Origin: Orlajensenia flava
Lineage (GTDB): Bacteria > Actinomycetota > Actinomycetes > Actinomycetales > Microbacteriaceae
Direction: 5' to 3'
Assembly (NCBI RefSeq): GCF_004801905.1
Contig: NZ_SSSN01000014.1
Location: 1-64,000, forward strand
DNA: 64,000 bases
Below the pieces are notes generated by a model. It made no database searches, was not told where the DNA came from, and was given only the letters and a program-made list of their open reading frames with translations. Below are positions 10,724 through 22,242 of the stretch, in pieces. Made by a program: the position numbers and the translations under genes. How positions within the stretch are numbered: the stretch's first letter is position 1; the number at the start of each line of letters is the position of its first letter.

Positions 10724-11512
10724 ATGTACGCAACGGAACGCCAGGATCGGATCAGCACCGCGATCGCCCGCGTCGGACGCGTCTCGGTGATGGAGCTCTC
10801 CCGTGAATTCGGCGTGGCGTCCGAGACCATCCGCCGCGACCTCGACCTGCTCGAGGAGCAGGGTCGTCTGCGCCGCGTGCACGGAGGCGCCGTCTCAGCA
10901 CAGAGCACGACGATCGCCGAGACCAGCCTCGCCGATCGCAGCGATCAAGCCCGGGAGCAGAAGAGCGCGATAGCCCGGGCCGCGCTGCGTCAGGTGCCCG
11001 ACACCTTCCGCGGTTCGCTCCTCATCGACGCTGGCAGCACGACCGCCCAGTTCGCCGAACTGCTCGCAGCTCGTCAGCCTGCCGCGCCCGATGCCCGCAT
11101 CGACGTGTCGACCAACTCTCTGGCCATCGCCGCCACCCTCAACGCGAGCGCACACCTCGCTCTGCGCATCCTGGGCGGAAAGATCCGCGGCATCACCGGA
11201 GCCGCGGTGGGTCCGTCCACCATTGCGCAACTGACCGACCTGCGCCCCGACATCGCCTTCATCGGGGCCAACGGCGTCAGCGACGGGTTCGGTCTCAGCA
11301 CGCCCGACGAGGCGGAGGCCGCGGTGAAGGCGGCTATGGTCCACGCCGCCCGCCGGGTGGTCGTCCTCGCTGACTCGTCCAAGCTCGAGGTCGAGACGCT
11401 CGTGCGGTTCGCGCGGCTCGATGAAGTCGACACCCTCATCACGGATGCGCCCCCGCCGGCGCTGCTCGCCTCGGCCCTGGCGGCCCACGGCGTCGAGGTG
11501 GTGCTCGCATGA
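10724..11512 (+). CDS. fruR: DeoR-family transcriptional regulator of the fructose operon
   Basis: A 262 aa DeoR/GlpR repressor. The N-terminal winged HTH carries VSVMELSREFGVASETIRRD, and the C-terminal sugar-phosphate sensing domain shows the IDAGSTTAQ and SSKLE landmarks. Such regulators usually respond to fructose-1-phosphate when placed before fruK-fruA. The ATG at 10724 is preceded by GGAGAGG; an ATG at 10697 is possible but lacks this. The stop overlaps fruK by ATGA. Confidence 0.9.
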   Translation: MYATERQDRISTAIARVGRVSVMELSREFGVASETIRRDLDLLEEQGRLRRVHGGAVSAQSTTIAETSLADRSDQAREQKSAIARAALRQVPDTFRGSLLIDAGSTTAQFAELLAARQPAAPDARIDVSTNSLAIAATLNASAHLALRILGGKIRGITGAAVGPSTIAQLTDLRPDIAFIGANGVSDGFGLSTPDEAEAAVKAAMVHAARRVVVLADSSKLEVETLVRFARLDEVDTLITDAPPPALLASALAAHGVEVVLA

Positions 11513-12522
11513 TCGTCACGCTCACCGTCAATCCGTCGCTCGACCGCACCGTACAACTCGACGGCGAACTCGCGCGCGGCGCGGTGCAACGCGCCCTCGA
11601 GACCCGCGAGGATCCGGGCGGCAAGGGCGTCAACGTTACCCGGGCGCTGCGTGCGTCAGGCGTCGACTCCCTCGCCGTACTGCCCGGCGCCACCTCGGAT
11701 CCGTTCTTCTCCGCGCTCCGCGCCGAGGACGTTCCGTTCGGCGCTGTGCCGATCGAGGGTCGCATCCGGGCCAACCTGACCCTGACCGAACTGGACGGCA
11801 CGACGACCAAGATCAACGAGCCCGGTCCGACTCTCGCCGAGAACGACCAGGATGCCCTCATCGCCCTCGTGGCCGAGGTGTCGGAGGGCGCCGACTGGCT
11901 GGTCCTCGCGGGGTCCCTTCCTCCCGGTGTGCCCGACGACTTCTACGCACGTGTCGTACGCGCCGTCCGGGAGGCGAACGCCCGCCCGCCTCGCATCGCG
12001 GTCGACAGCTCAGGCGCGCCGCTGCGCGCACTCGTCGCTGCGCGTGTGGCCGTCGACCTGATCAAGCCGAACGCCGAGGAGCTCGCTGAACTCGTGGGCG
12101 TGGAGGCGGGGGACGACCTCGAGGACGACCCGGAGGCAGCCCTCGCCCTCGCCCGATCGCTCGATCGCGATGGCGTGGTGGCGGCTCTCGTAACCCTCGG
12201 CGCCACGGGAGCGGTCCTCTCCACCGATGACGGCGCCTGGTTCGCCCCGGCTCCCCGCATCCTGCCCCGGAGCACGGTCGGCGCGGGTGACTGCTCGCTG
12301 GCCGGCTACCTCGTCGCCGCCGTCGAGGGTGAGCGCCCCGACCGGTGCCTCGCGCGAGCCGTCGCATCCGGTGCGGCAGCGGCATCCCTCCCCGGCAGCA
12401 TCGTTCCCACCCGCGACCAGGTCGATGCGGCCGCCATCGAGCCGGTGGCGCTCGACCCGAACCCTCTCGAAGACCCCGAATCCATCCACCTCCGCGACGG
12501 CGCAGACGCCGCGCAGCACTGA
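11509..12522 (+). CDS. fruK: 1-phosphofructokinase
   Basis: PfkB-family kinase converting fructose-1-phosphate to fructose-1,6-bisphosphate. The 337 aa protein has TVNPSLDRT at the N-terminus, the GGKGVNVTRAL sugar-binding segment and the C-terminal anion hole and catalytic aspartate in TVGAGDCSLAGY. It overlaps fruR by 4 bp and is followed 12 bp later by the fructose PTS permease that makes its substrate. Confidence 0.96.
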   Translation: MIVTLTVNPSLDRTVQLDGELARGAVQRALETREDPGGKGVNVTRALRASGVDSLAVLPGATSDPFFSALRAEDVPFGAVPIEGRIRANLTLTELDGTTTKINEPGPTLAENDQDALIALVAEVSEGADWLVLAGSLPPGVPDDFYARVVRAVREANARPPRIAVDSSGAPLRALVAARVAVDLIKPNAEELAELVGVEAGDDLEDDPEAALALARSLDRDGVVAALVTLGATGAVLSTDDGAWFAPAPRILPRSTVGAGDCSLAGYLVAAVEGERPDRCLARAVASGAAAASLPGSIVPTRDQVDAAAIEPVALDPNPLEDPESIHLRDGADAAQH

Positions 12523-12534
12523 AGGAGCAACCCC

Positions 12535-14583
12535 ATGAGTGAACTCATCCAATCGAACCTCGTCGTGCTCGACGAGGACCTCGGTCCCGAACGATCGGAC
12601 GTCATCCGCGCGCTCGCGCAGCGCATCGCGGATGCCGGACGCGCCGACGCGGCCGGCCTCGCCGCCGACGCCTGGGCGCGCGAGGAGAAGTCGGCTACCG
12701 GAATCCCCGGCGGCATCGCGATCCCGCACTGCCGGTCCACCTCCGTCTCCGTCGCGAGCCTGGCGATGGCTCGCCTCAAGCCGCCGGTCGACTTCGACGC
12801 CGGCGACGGCCCGGCCGACATCGTCTTCATGATCGCCGCGCCCGACGGCGCCGACCAGGCCCACCTCGTACTGCTCGCCCAACTGGCCCGCTCACTCATG
12901 AAGCCCGACTTCAACGACTCCCTCCGCAGCGCGGCCAGCGCCGACGAGGTCGTCGCGATAGTGCGGGGCGCGCTGGACGCTCCCGCCGAGGGCGCCCCGC
13001 AGAGCGCTGCTGCGGCAGCGACGGCGACGGCCGCGACGGATGGCGAATCCGCCGCACGCCCATCGCTCATCGCGATCACCGCGTGCCCCACGGGCATCGC
13101 ACACACCTACATGGCGGCCGACGCCCTCGTGGCCGCCGCTGATCGTGCCGGTGTCGAGCTGCACGTCGAGACGCAGGGCTCCGCCGGCGCCACCCCCGTC
13201 GCTCCGGACGTGATCGCGCGCGCCGGCGCCGTCATCTTCGCGGTCGACGTCGACGTGCGCGACAAGGCGCGGTTCGCCGGGAAGCCCGTCATCCAGGCTC
13301 CCGTCAAGCGCGGCATCGACGAGCCGGACGAGATGATCGCCGAGGCCGTCGCCGCGGCGAACAACCCGTCCGCGCCTCGCGTCGCAGCCGGCGCCGGAGG
13401 TGCGGCCACCGCGGGAGCGACCACGGCGGCGAACGAATCCGTCGGTGCCCGCGTGAAGCGCTGGCTGCTCACCGGTGTCAGCTACATGATCCCGTTCGTC
13501 GCCGGTGGTGGTCTGCTGATCGCCCTCGGCTTCCTGCTCGGCGGTTACGACATCACCGACAACGCCAGCAAGATCGTGCTCAGCAACGCGCTGTGGAACC
13601 TGCCGTCCGGCGGCCTCGGCGAGTACCTCGGGGCGGTCGCCTTCGTCATCGGCGCGGCATCCATCGGGTTCCTCGTGCCGGCGCTCGCCGGTTACATCGC
13701 CTACGCGATCGCCGATCGTCCGGGCATCGCGCCCGGATTCACGGTCGGTGCCGTCGCGCTGATCATGAACGCCGGCTTCCTCGGCGGTCTCGTCGGAGGC
13801 CTCCTCGCCGGTGCGGCTGCGTACTGGATCGGACGCATCCCCGCCCCGCGCTGGCTGCGCGGCCTCATGCCCGTGGTCATCATCCCCCTGCTCGCGTCGA
13901 TCTTCGCGTCGGGTCTCATGCTGGTGATCCTCGGCGGCCCGATCGCCGTGCTCATGACCGGCCTGACCGACTGGCTGAACTCCCTGTCGGGCGTCGGCAT
14001 CGTACTGCTCGGACTCATCCTCGGGTTCATGATGGCCTTCGACCTCGGCGGCCCGGTCAACAAGGTGGCGTACTCGTTCGCTGTGGCGGGACTCGGAGCC
14101 GGCTCGATCAACGACCAGACTCCATGGATGATCATGGCCGCGGTCATGGGTGCCGGCATGGTGCCGCCCCTCGCTATGGCCCTGGCGTCGACCGTGCTCG
14201 GTCGCGGACTCTTCACCCAGGTGGAGCGCGAGAACGGCAACGCGGCCTGGCTGCTGGGCGCGTCCTTCATCAGCGAGGGAGCGATCCCGTTCGCGGCGGC
14301 CGACCCGCTGCGCGTGATCCCCGCGTCGATCCTCGGCGGAATGACGACGGGCGCGCTCTCGATGGCGACGGGCGCCACCTCGCAGGCGCCGCACGGTGGC
14401 ATCTTCGTGTTCTTCGCGATCGGCAACCTCGGCATGTGGGTGCTCTCCATCCTCGCCGGAACCGTCGTGTCGGCACTCGCCGTGGTCGCGCTCAAGAAGT
14501 GGGCACGACGCCGACCGGTCGAGACGGTGTCGACGACGGATGCCGGAGCCGTCGCGCCGGCTGCCATGCCCGTGCCGGCCTGA
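12535..14583 (+). CDS. fruA: Fructose PTS permease, fused EIIA-EIIB-EIIC
   Basis: Phosphorylates fructose at C1 while importing it. The 682 aa protein has an EIIA domain (1-150) with phospho-accepting His65 in IPHCR, an Ala-rich linker, an EIIB domain with active-site Cys184 in TACPTGIAHT, and a membrane EIIC domain from about residue 305 (VKRWLLTGVSYMIPF). AAGGAGC precedes the ATG. HPr and enzyme I are not encoded nearby. Confidence 0.96.
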   Translation: MSELIQSNLVVLDEDLGPERSDVIRALAQRIADAGRADAAGLAADAWAREEKSATGIPGGIAIPHCRSTSVSVASLAMARLKPPVDFDAGDGPADIVFMIAAPDGADQAHLVLLAQLARSLMKPDFNDSLRSAASADEVVAIVRGALDAPAEGAPQSAAAAATATAATDGESAARPSLIAITACPTGIAHTYMAADALVAAADRAGVELHVETQGSAGATPVAPDVIARAGAVIFAVDVDVRDKARFAGKPVIQAPVKRGIDEPDEMIAEAVAAANNPSAPRVAAGAGGAATAGATTAANESVGARVKRWLLTGVSYMIPFVAGGGLLIALGFLLGGYDITDNASKIVLSNALWNLPSGGLGEYLGAVAFVIGAASIGFLVPALAGYIAYAIADRPGIAPGFTVGAVALIMNAGFLGGLVGGLLAGAAAYWIGRIPAPRWLRGLMPVVIIPLLASIFASGLMLVILGGPIAVLMTGLTDWLNSLSGVGIVLLGLILGFMMAFDLGGPVNKVAYSFAVAGLGAGSINDQTPWMIMAAVMGAGMVPPLAMALASTVLGRGLFTQVERENGNAAWLLGASFISEGAIPFAAADPLRVIPASILGGMTTGALSMATGATSQAPHGGIFVFFAIGNLGMWVLSILAGTVVSALAVVALKKWARRRPVETVSTTDAGAVAPAAMPVPA

Positions 14584-14594
14584 CCGTCTCACGC

Positions 14595-14630
14595 CGAGGG
14601 GGGTCGACCGAGCGATCGGTCGGCCCCTCG
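14595..14630 (+). terminator. Terminator-like hairpin after fruA
   Basis: Outer arms CGAGGGG/CCCCTCG and inner arms CGACCGA/TCGGTCG pair around a 4-nt loop, with a small bulge between them. It begins 12 bp after the fruA stop and probably closes the fructose operon. Confidence 0.7.
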
Positions 14631-14696
14631 CTCGCTCCGTCCGGGCGGCTCCGCATCCGTCCCGTCCCCGTGGCAGCGGTTTCCAGCGCGATGGGT

Positions 14697-14702
14697 TAGC
14701 CT
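14697..14702 (+). promoter_or_regulatory. Candidate -10 box
   Basis: TAGCCT stands 9 nt before the ATG of the 48 aa membrane peptide at 14712, with no obvious Shine-Dalgarno sequence in between. Confidence 0.4.
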
Positions 14703-14711
14703 GATGCGGCC

Positions 14712-14858
14712 ATGAACGACTATCTGCCCAAGAAAGAGCTCGAGCCGGAACCCGACAAGAGGCGCGTGTCGAACGGCCGACTCGCCATCTGGCTCATCGT
14801 CGGCGGCGTGGCGGTCTACATGATCGTCTCGGGCATCATCGGCATCGTGTCCAAGTAA
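14712..14858 (+). CDS. Small single-span membrane protein
   Basis: A 48 aa product with a charged N-terminal half (KKELEPEPDKRR) and one C-terminal membrane helix (LAIWLIVGGVAVYMIVSG). I do not recognise a named family. The charged-then-hydrophobic layout, a -10-like box upstream and the tight position before another small membrane gene and cls support it as real. The function is unknown; a role in membrane biogenesis would only be a guess from the neighbours. Confidence 0.65.
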   Translation: MNDYLPKKELEPEPDKRRVSNGRLAIWLIVGGVAVYMIVSGIIGIVSK

Positions 14859-14861
14859 GCT
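14856..14861 (+). promoter_or_regulatory. Candidate -10 box
   Basis: TAAGCT overlaps the stop codon of the upstream 48 aa gene and lies 9 nt before the ATG at 14871. It may give a second start for the small gene and cls. Confidence 0.3.
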
Positions 14862-14870
14862 GATCCCACG

Positions 14871-15062
14871 ATGGACGACTTCTGGCTCAACGCGCTCTGG
14901 TCGATCACCCCGACCGTGCTGGTCGGGCTGCTCTTCTGGTACATCATGCGCGCCCTCATCCGCTCCGATCGCACGGAGCGCAAGGTGTACAGCGAGATCG
15001 AAGCGGAGGAGCGAGCCAAGCTCGGCCACGAGCAGCCTGCCCGCGACAAGCCGGCGACCTAG
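14871..15062 (+). CDS. Small membrane protein preceding cardiolipin synthase
   Basis: A 63 aa protein with one N-terminal membrane helix (about residues 8-28, PTVLVGLLFWYIMRAL) and a charged cytoplasmic tail (RSDRTERKVYSEIEAEE). It lies 9 bp before cls on the same strand, and similar short genes accompany cls in Microbacteriaceae as far as I recall. No function is assigned. Confidence 0.75.
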   Translation: MDDFWLNALWSITPTVLVGLLFWYIMRALIRSDRTERKVYSEIEAEERAKLGHEQPARDKPAT

Positions 15063-15071
15063 GCAGCGGCC

Positions 15072-16535
15072 GTGGATCCGTCCGACGTCTCCCTCATCAT
15101 CGTCGTCACGCTCTTCCTGATCGATCTCGGCGTGCGCATAGCGGCCATCATCATCATTCCGCGCAACCGTCGGCCCACCGCGGCGACGGCGTGGCTCCTG
15201 GCGATCTTCTTCCTGCCGTACGTCGGCGTGTTGCTGTTCCTCCTCATCGGCAACCCGAAACTGCCGCGCAAGCGCCGGCAGAAGCAGCTCGAGATGAACC
15301 AGTTCATCCGAGACAACTCCGACGTGCCGGAGGGGCGGCAGAGCAACGCGCAGTGGCCGCCGTGGTTCGCATCCGTCGTGGAGCTGACGACCAATCTGTC
15401 GGCGATGCCGATCATCGACGGCAACACCGCCAGTCTCATCCCGCACTACCAGGACTCGCTGGAAGCGATGGCCGCCGAGATCGGCAAGGCGACCAAGTAC
15501 GTCCACGTCGAGTTCTACATCCTCAGTTGCGACCAGACCACGTACCCCTTCTTCGACGCACTCGAGGCCGCGGTCCGTCGCGGGGTGAAGGTGCGGGTGC
15601 TCCTCGACCACTGGGCGTCCTCGCGCACCCGCGAATACAAGGCCACGCTCAAGAGGCTCACGGCGATGGGAGCCGAGTGGCACCTCATGCTCCCGGTGCA
15701 GCCGCTGAAGGGAAACAACCAGCGCATCGACCTGCGCAACCACCGCAAGATCCTGGTGGTCGACGGACGTAGCGCCTTCATCGGATCGCAGAACGTCATC
15801 GACCGCAGCTACAACAAGCGCGTCAACATCAAGCGCGGCCTCAAGTGGCAGGAGCTCGTCACCCGCATCGAGGGCCCGGTGGTCGACGCCCTCAACCTCA
15901 TCTTCATCACCGACTGGTTCATCGAGTCGGACGAGCTCCTCGAGAAGGAGGTGGAGACACTCGAGTCGGTGGAGGATCCGCGCCGGCTGGAATGCCAGGT
16001 GGTGCCGAGCGGGCCGGGCTACGTCAACGAGAACAACCTCAGGCTGTTCCTGGCGCTGCTCTACAACGCCCAGAAACGGGTCGTCATCACGAGCCCGTAC
16101 TTCGTGCCGGACGAGGCGATGCTCTACGCCATCACCTCGACGGTGCAGCGCGGTGTGCCCGTCGACCTGTTCGTGTCGGAGATCGGCGACCAGGCGCTCG
16201 TCTGGCACGCCCAGCGCTCGTACTACGAGGCGTTGCTGCGTGCGGGCGTCCGCATCTGGATGTACAAGTCGCCGTACATCCTGCACGCAAAGCACTTCAC
16301 CATCGACGACGACGTCGCGGTGATCGGGTCGAGCAACATGGACATGCGCTCGTTCGGCCTCAACATGGAGGTCTCCCTCCTGGTGCGCGGCAAGTCGTTC
16401 GTGCACGACATGCGACAGGTGGAGGACGGATACCGGGCCGTGAGCAAGGAGCTCACGCTCGATGCGTGGAAGAAGCAGCCGCTGCGGTCGACCGTTCTCG
16501 ACAACCTCGCCCGGCTCACCAGCGCCCTGCAGTAG
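15072..16535 (+). CDS. cls: Cardiolipin synthase (phospholipase D family)
   Basis: Condenses two phosphatidylglycerols, or PG with another phospholipid, to form cardiolipin at the membrane. The 487 aa protein has two N-terminal membrane helices (about 5-30 and 38-58) and two HKD motifs: HRKILVVDG starting at His224 and HAKHFTIDD starting at His405. The start is GTG at 15072, 9 bp after the small membrane gene. It converges on the glycosyltransferase gene with only 10 bp between them. Confidence 0.95.
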   Translation: MDPSDVSLIIVVTLFLIDLGVRIAAIIIIPRNRRPTAATAWLLAIFFLPYVGVLLFLLIGNPKLPRKRRQKQLEMNQFIRDNSDVPEGRQSNAQWPPWFASVVELTTNLSAMPIIDGNTASLIPHYQDSLEAMAAEIGKATKYVHVEFYILSCDQTTYPFFDALEAAVRRGVKVRVLLDHWASSRTREYKATLKRLTAMGAEWHLMLPVQPLKGNNQRIDLRNHRKILVVDGRSAFIGSQNVIDRSYNKRVNIKRGLKWQELVTRIEGPVVDALNLIFITDWFIESDELLEKEVETLESVEDPRRLECQVVPSGPGYVNENNLRLFLALLYNAQKRVVITSPYFVPDEAMLYAITSTVQRGVPVDLFVSEIGDQALVWHAQRSYYEALLRAGVRIWMYKSPYILHAKHFTIDDDVAVIGSSNMDMRSFGLNMEVSLLVRGKSFVHDMRQVEDGYRAVSKELTLDAWKKQPLRSTVLDNLARLTSALQ

Positions 16536-16545
16536 CCCTCGGAGG

Positions 16546-18087
16546 TTACCGACACTCGAATCGAGCCAGGCGGAGGAGCCCGAACTGGACATCGTCCCCG
16601 GTGACGGAGCATGTGTGCCCGTCGTCCGCGAGACGCGACTTCGCGATGTCACGGTCGCCGCGGGTGAAGACCATCCACATCGTCCCGTCTGCCGTTCTGC
16701 TGGCCCGCGTCGTCACGAAAGGGCGAACTGAGACGACCTCGCGGAGGTCAACCAGCGGCTGATTGCCCGTGAGCAATCGCTGTCGCGTCGTCCGCTGGAG
16801 GTCTCCATCTCCCGATTGGTTCGCGAAGCCCGCAGCCACCCCCGTTTCGCTCGGCGTCTGGACGATCGCAAGCAGATCTCCGGGCTCCACCCGCTCGGCC
16901 GCGAGGTGGGCGATTCCTGGAAAGTCATCTACCCACCAGTTGGCTCGAAGGAGATCGAACGTTGTCGCAGCGCCGATCGTGACGGGCACGATGAGCAGCA
17001 GCCATAGGGCGGCTCCAAATGCATATCTTATCCAGCTGTCGCGTCCGACCTTGAATCGACGGAAGGCATCGGCGCAGAAGCCGAATCCCAGGGCGAGACC
17101 TAAGACGGCCGGAAGAAGATAGGCCGTCCGCAAGTACGGTGTTGCGAGCAGCGAGTACACCAGCAGAAGTGCCCAAGGCACTACGAAAAGCCCGACCGCG
17201 AAACCATACCGAGCGATCGTGAGCGTTCGGGCCTGGCTCCGCGGCTGGCGCAAGAGCACGACGAGCCCGACGCCGAGTGCGACGACGCTTAGGCCCAGAG
17301 CGACAGCCTCTGGCAGCTTGAACAGCGAGTCTCCCCGGTTGACGATGGCACTGCCGAGAGCGCCGAGAGCACGACGGACGTCCGGGCGAGGAATCCACGA
17401 CACCTGTCCTCGCTGGCCGTAGGCGACGACCGCTATCGGCGCGAGGGCAGCGACTGCGAGAACCGTTGACAGGAGCCAGGACAGGACTCTTCGACGCGAC
17501 GCACCGAGCAGGAGGAACGCGAGGGGCACGATGCTCAGCAGAGAGAAGAGGTGCATGCCACCCGCCAGGCCGATCGAGACGGCATACGCGAGCCACCAGG
17601 CGAGCGACCGCTCGGCTCGGGTGGCGCGATCCATGGCGAATGCCGCGAGGGCGACGAAGAAGCATGCCAACGCATACGGTCGCGCGGTGGCTGCCATCTG
17701 CACCGCGAACGGATTCAGGGTGAGTACGAACCCCGTCACCAGTGACGCCAGCGTGCCCCACCACTTCCTCGCCAGGAGGCCTGCGATCACCACCGTCCCG
17801 ACCGCTGCGATCACCGATGCCAAACGCAGGCCCAAGGGAGAGGGAATCCCGATGATGGCCAGATGTTCGAGCCAGTAATAGAGCCTGAACACAGCGTCGA
17901 CGTGAGAGAGGGCTGCGGCTCGATCGCCGCCATCGAGTACCGCGAACGACTGAGTCGCAACCTCGTCGCGCCACAGTGGGATCCGGACAGCCGACCAGGT
18001 AGCCATGACCGCCATAACAGAGGCCGGAAGCGCGATGGCTGTGACCTCTGCCGCCCGCTGACGGGATCGCTCGTTGACAGCGGCCAT
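16546..18087 (-). CDS. GT-C type membrane glycosyltransferase (mannosyltransferase-like)
   Basis: A 513 aa polytopic protein with about ten hydrophobic helices. The first extracytoplasmic loop has PLWRDEVAT, the acidic Asp-Glu catalytic pair typical of GT39/GT83-like transferases that use polyprenyl-phosphate sugars. The C-terminal third is a soluble domain. The acceptor is unknown; lipoglycan or a glycoprotein is possible. The ATG at 18087 is chosen over one at 18108 because TAGGTT lies 7 nt upstream, the spacing seen at other starts here. Its GC content looks lower than its neighbours. Confidence 0.75.
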   Translation of the reverse strand: MAAVNERSRQRAAEVTAIALPASVMAVMATWSAVRIPLWRDEVATQSFAVLDGGDRAAALSHVDAVFRLYYWLEHLAIIGIPSPLGLRLASVIAAVGTVVIAGLLARKWWGTLASLVTGFVLTLNPFAVQMAATARPYALACFFVALAAFAMDRATRAERSLAWWLAYAVSIGLAGGMHLFSLLSIVPLAFLLLGASRRRVLSWLLSTVLAVAALAPIAVVAYGQRGQVSWIPRPDVRRALGALGSAIVNRGDSLFKLPEAVALGLSVVALGVGLVVLLRQPRSQARTLTIARYGFAVGLFVVPWALLLVYSLLATPYLRTAYLLPAVLGLALGFGFCADAFRRFKVGRDSWIRYAFGAALWLLLIVPVTIGAATTFDLLRANWWVDDFPGIAHLAAERVEPGDLLAIVQTPSETGVAAGFANQSGDGDLQRTTRQRLLTGNQPLVDLREVVSVRPFVTTRASRTADGTMWMVFTRGDRDIAKSRLADDGHTCSVTGDDVQFGLLRLARFECR

Positions 18088-18094
18088 GGCGCCC

Positions 18095-18100
18095 AACCTA
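18095..18100 (-). promoter_or_regulatory. Candidate -10 box of the glycosyltransferase gene
   Basis: On the minus strand TAGGTT lies 7 nt before the ATG at 18087, with no Shine-Dalgarno sequence between; a leaderless start is likely. Confidence 0.45.
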
Positions 18101-18138
18101 TCCCGCATGAGGCCGAACGCGGCGCCCGCGTTCGGGGG

Positions 18139-19116
18139 TCAGGAGCGCGGCTTGAGGCGCACCGTCGGCATCGGCGGGGCGGGCAGAGGGGAACCGTCGT
18201 AGTCGACCTCGCCGAAGGGGCCGTACGGGTCCGCGCCCGCGATAACGTCCCCCTGCCACTCGGATCGGAACGCCACGATCTCCTCGTGCGTGCGACCGAT
18301 GAAGTTCCACCACATGATGAAGCGCTCCTCGAACGGCGCGCCCCCGAGCAGGAGTGCCCGCGCGCCCGACTCTCCGGCGGACAGGTGAACCGACACCCGA
18401 CCGGGAGACAGGTAGGCGAGCTCGGTGACGGCCGCCTCGACGCCGTTGACGCGGAGCGGGCCGGCGTCCACGAGCAGTCCGTGCTCGAACGTCGGGTCGA
18501 GGCTCAGTTCGGTGGAACCGAACGGCGGCAGGTCGACCTGCGCGCCGACGAGGGGAGTGAAGACGGATGCGTCGGGCCCGACCCCGGCGAACGTGCCCGC
18601 GAAGACCTGAAGTGACGCGTCTCCGACCTGCACCGGAACGGCCCCCCGCCGCTCGAAGAACGGCTCGGAGTGGCGCGCGTCATCGGGAAGCACGATCCAC
18701 AGCTGCACGCCGTGCGGGGTGCCGGAAGCGGCCTGCGACACCTCCGAGTGCGAGATGCCGCGGCCGGCGGTCATGAGGTTGAGCGCCCCGGGCTGCACCA
18801 GGCTGAGGCTTCCGACGCTGTCGCGGTGCTCGATCTCGCCGGAGAACAGCCAGCTCGCGGTCTGCAGACCGGTGTGCGGATGCGGGGGCACGACCATCGG
18901 CTGAGCGGCGCCGTCCCCGAGGCCGTAATGGTCGGCGAAGCACCACGCCCCGATGGTCGGTCGACCGCGCTGGGGGAGGGTGCGGTGGACGAGCATCGCG
19001 CGCGCCCCGCCGAGCGGAACCTCGCGCGCCGTGAGCACCTCGACCACGTCCGGCCGGTCGGACTCGGGCGTGGTTCCGAGCACGAGCTCCGCCGGATCCT
19101 TCTCGAGGTTGCTCAT
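18139..19116 (-). CDS. Pirin family protein (cupin)
   Basis: A 325 aa bicupin. The N-terminal cupin has the metal-site signature HPHTGLQT followed by GEIEHRDSVG, and the C-terminal pirin domain contains PFEERFIMWWNF. Pirins bind iron; some act as quercetinases, others as redox-sensitive regulators, and the role here is open. ATG 19116 is preferred over 19125 because TAGGAT lies 7 nt upstream. It is divergent from the lipoprotein gene. Confidence 0.9.
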   Translation of the reverse strand: MSNLEKDPAELVLGTTPESDRPDVVEVLTAREVPLGGARAMLVHRTLPQRGRPTIGAWCFADHYGLGDGAAQPMVVPPHPHTGLQTASWLFSGEIEHRDSVGSLSLVQPGALNLMTAGRGISHSEVSQAASGTPHGVQLWIVLPDDARHSEPFFERRGAVPVQVGDASLQVFAGTFAGVGPDASVFTPLVGAQVDLPPFGSTELSLDPTFEHGLLVDAGPLRVNGVEAAVTELAYLSPGRVSVHLSAGESGARALLLGGAPFEERFIMWWNFIGRTHEEIVAFRSEWQGDVIAGADPYGPFGEVDYDGSPLPAPPMPTVRLKPRS

Positions 19117-19123
19117 GAACCGC

Positions 19124-19129
19124 ATCCTA
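19124..19129 (-). promoter_or_regulatory. Candidate -10 box of the pirin gene
   Basis: TAGGAT on the minus strand lies 7 nt before the pirin ATG. Together with the plus-strand box at 19151 it forms a compact divergent promoter. Confidence 0.45.
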
Positions 19130-19150
19130 TTGCCGTCGGGAACGGGACGT

Positions 19151-19156
19151 TAGGGT
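19151..19156 (+). promoter_or_regulatory. Candidate -10 box of the lipoprotein gene
   Basis: TAGGGT lies 5 nt before the ATG at 19162. The intervening GAGGT could also act as a weak ribosome site. Confidence 0.4.
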
Positions 19157-19161
19157 GAGGT

Positions 19162-19584
19162 ATGCCTCGCCGGAATGTTGTCGCCGCGTTCGCGCTGGCC
19201 GCATCCGTCGCCCTCGTCCTCTCCTCGTGCTCTTCGGGAAGCGGAGGCAACGCCCTCGAGGACTACGCCGGCCCACCCAAGGGCGTCACCGGGTTGCCGA
19301 CAGCCGAGGAGCCCTTCGCCGCATGGCTCGGCGACGGCAAGCGCATCGCCATCACCCTCTTCGGCAGCAGCGGATGCCCGCCCATCGTCAGCCGAATGAT
19401 CGTGGGTGCGTCCAACTCCCTGCAGGCGACCGTGGAGAAGATCCCCGACGACAAGGTGTGCACGGCCGACTACGTGCCGCACACCACGGTGTTCACGACG
19501 CCCGAGCAGGTGAGCACCACCTCGGACGTGAGCATCCGCTTCACCGGTAAGCCGACGATCACGCTGCCCGCCATCCGCCCCTGA
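19162..19584 (+). CDS. Putative lipoprotein
   Basis: A 140 aa secreted protein with an N-terminal signal (PRRNVVAAFALAASVALVL) ending in the lipobox LSSC, so it is probably lipidated on Cys23. The mature part contains two further cysteines near residues 72 and 101 that could form a disulfide. No named domain is recognised. It stands alone between the pirin promoter and the clpC promoter. Confidence 0.75.
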   Translation: MPRRNVVAAFALAASVALVLSSCSSGSGGNALEDYAGPPKGVTGLPTAEEPFAAWLGDGKRIAITLFGSSGCPPIVSRMIVGASNSLQATVEKIPDDKVCTADYVPHTTVFTTPEQVSTTSDVSIRFTGKPTITLPAIRP

Positions 19585-19606
19585 GGGAGCGCTCACGGCG
19601 ACGGTG

Positions 19607-19620
19607 CGCCGAGGGCGAAC
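19607..19620 (+). promoter_or_regulatory. Candidate ClgR-binding site upstream of clpC
   Basis: The 14 bases match every position of the core CGCYNANRGCGWWS of the ClgR operator described in Corynebacterium. The outer W positions on the left do not match. ClgR activates clpC and clpP genes in actinobacteria, and this site lies 81-94 bp before the clpC ATG. The regulator itself is not in the window. Confidence 0.6.
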
Positions 19621-19700
19621 ACGGGCGAAACGGTGGCGACCGCTCGTTACTCTCGATGTATCGGCGACGCATCCGCCCGCGGAGCCGAGAGGAGTAGAAG

Positions 19701-22229
<2,529 letters not shown>

Positions 22230-22242
22230 CGCGTGGAGACTG

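Noticed and set aside
12892-14592. 566-codon minus-strand frame opposite fruA
   Set aside because: His/Asp/Arg-rich shadow with no recognisable fold.
14589-16652. 687-codon open frame on the minus strand opposite cls
   Set aside because: It is the antisense shadow of a high-GC gene; the plus strand has the HKD catalytic motifs and normal cls length.
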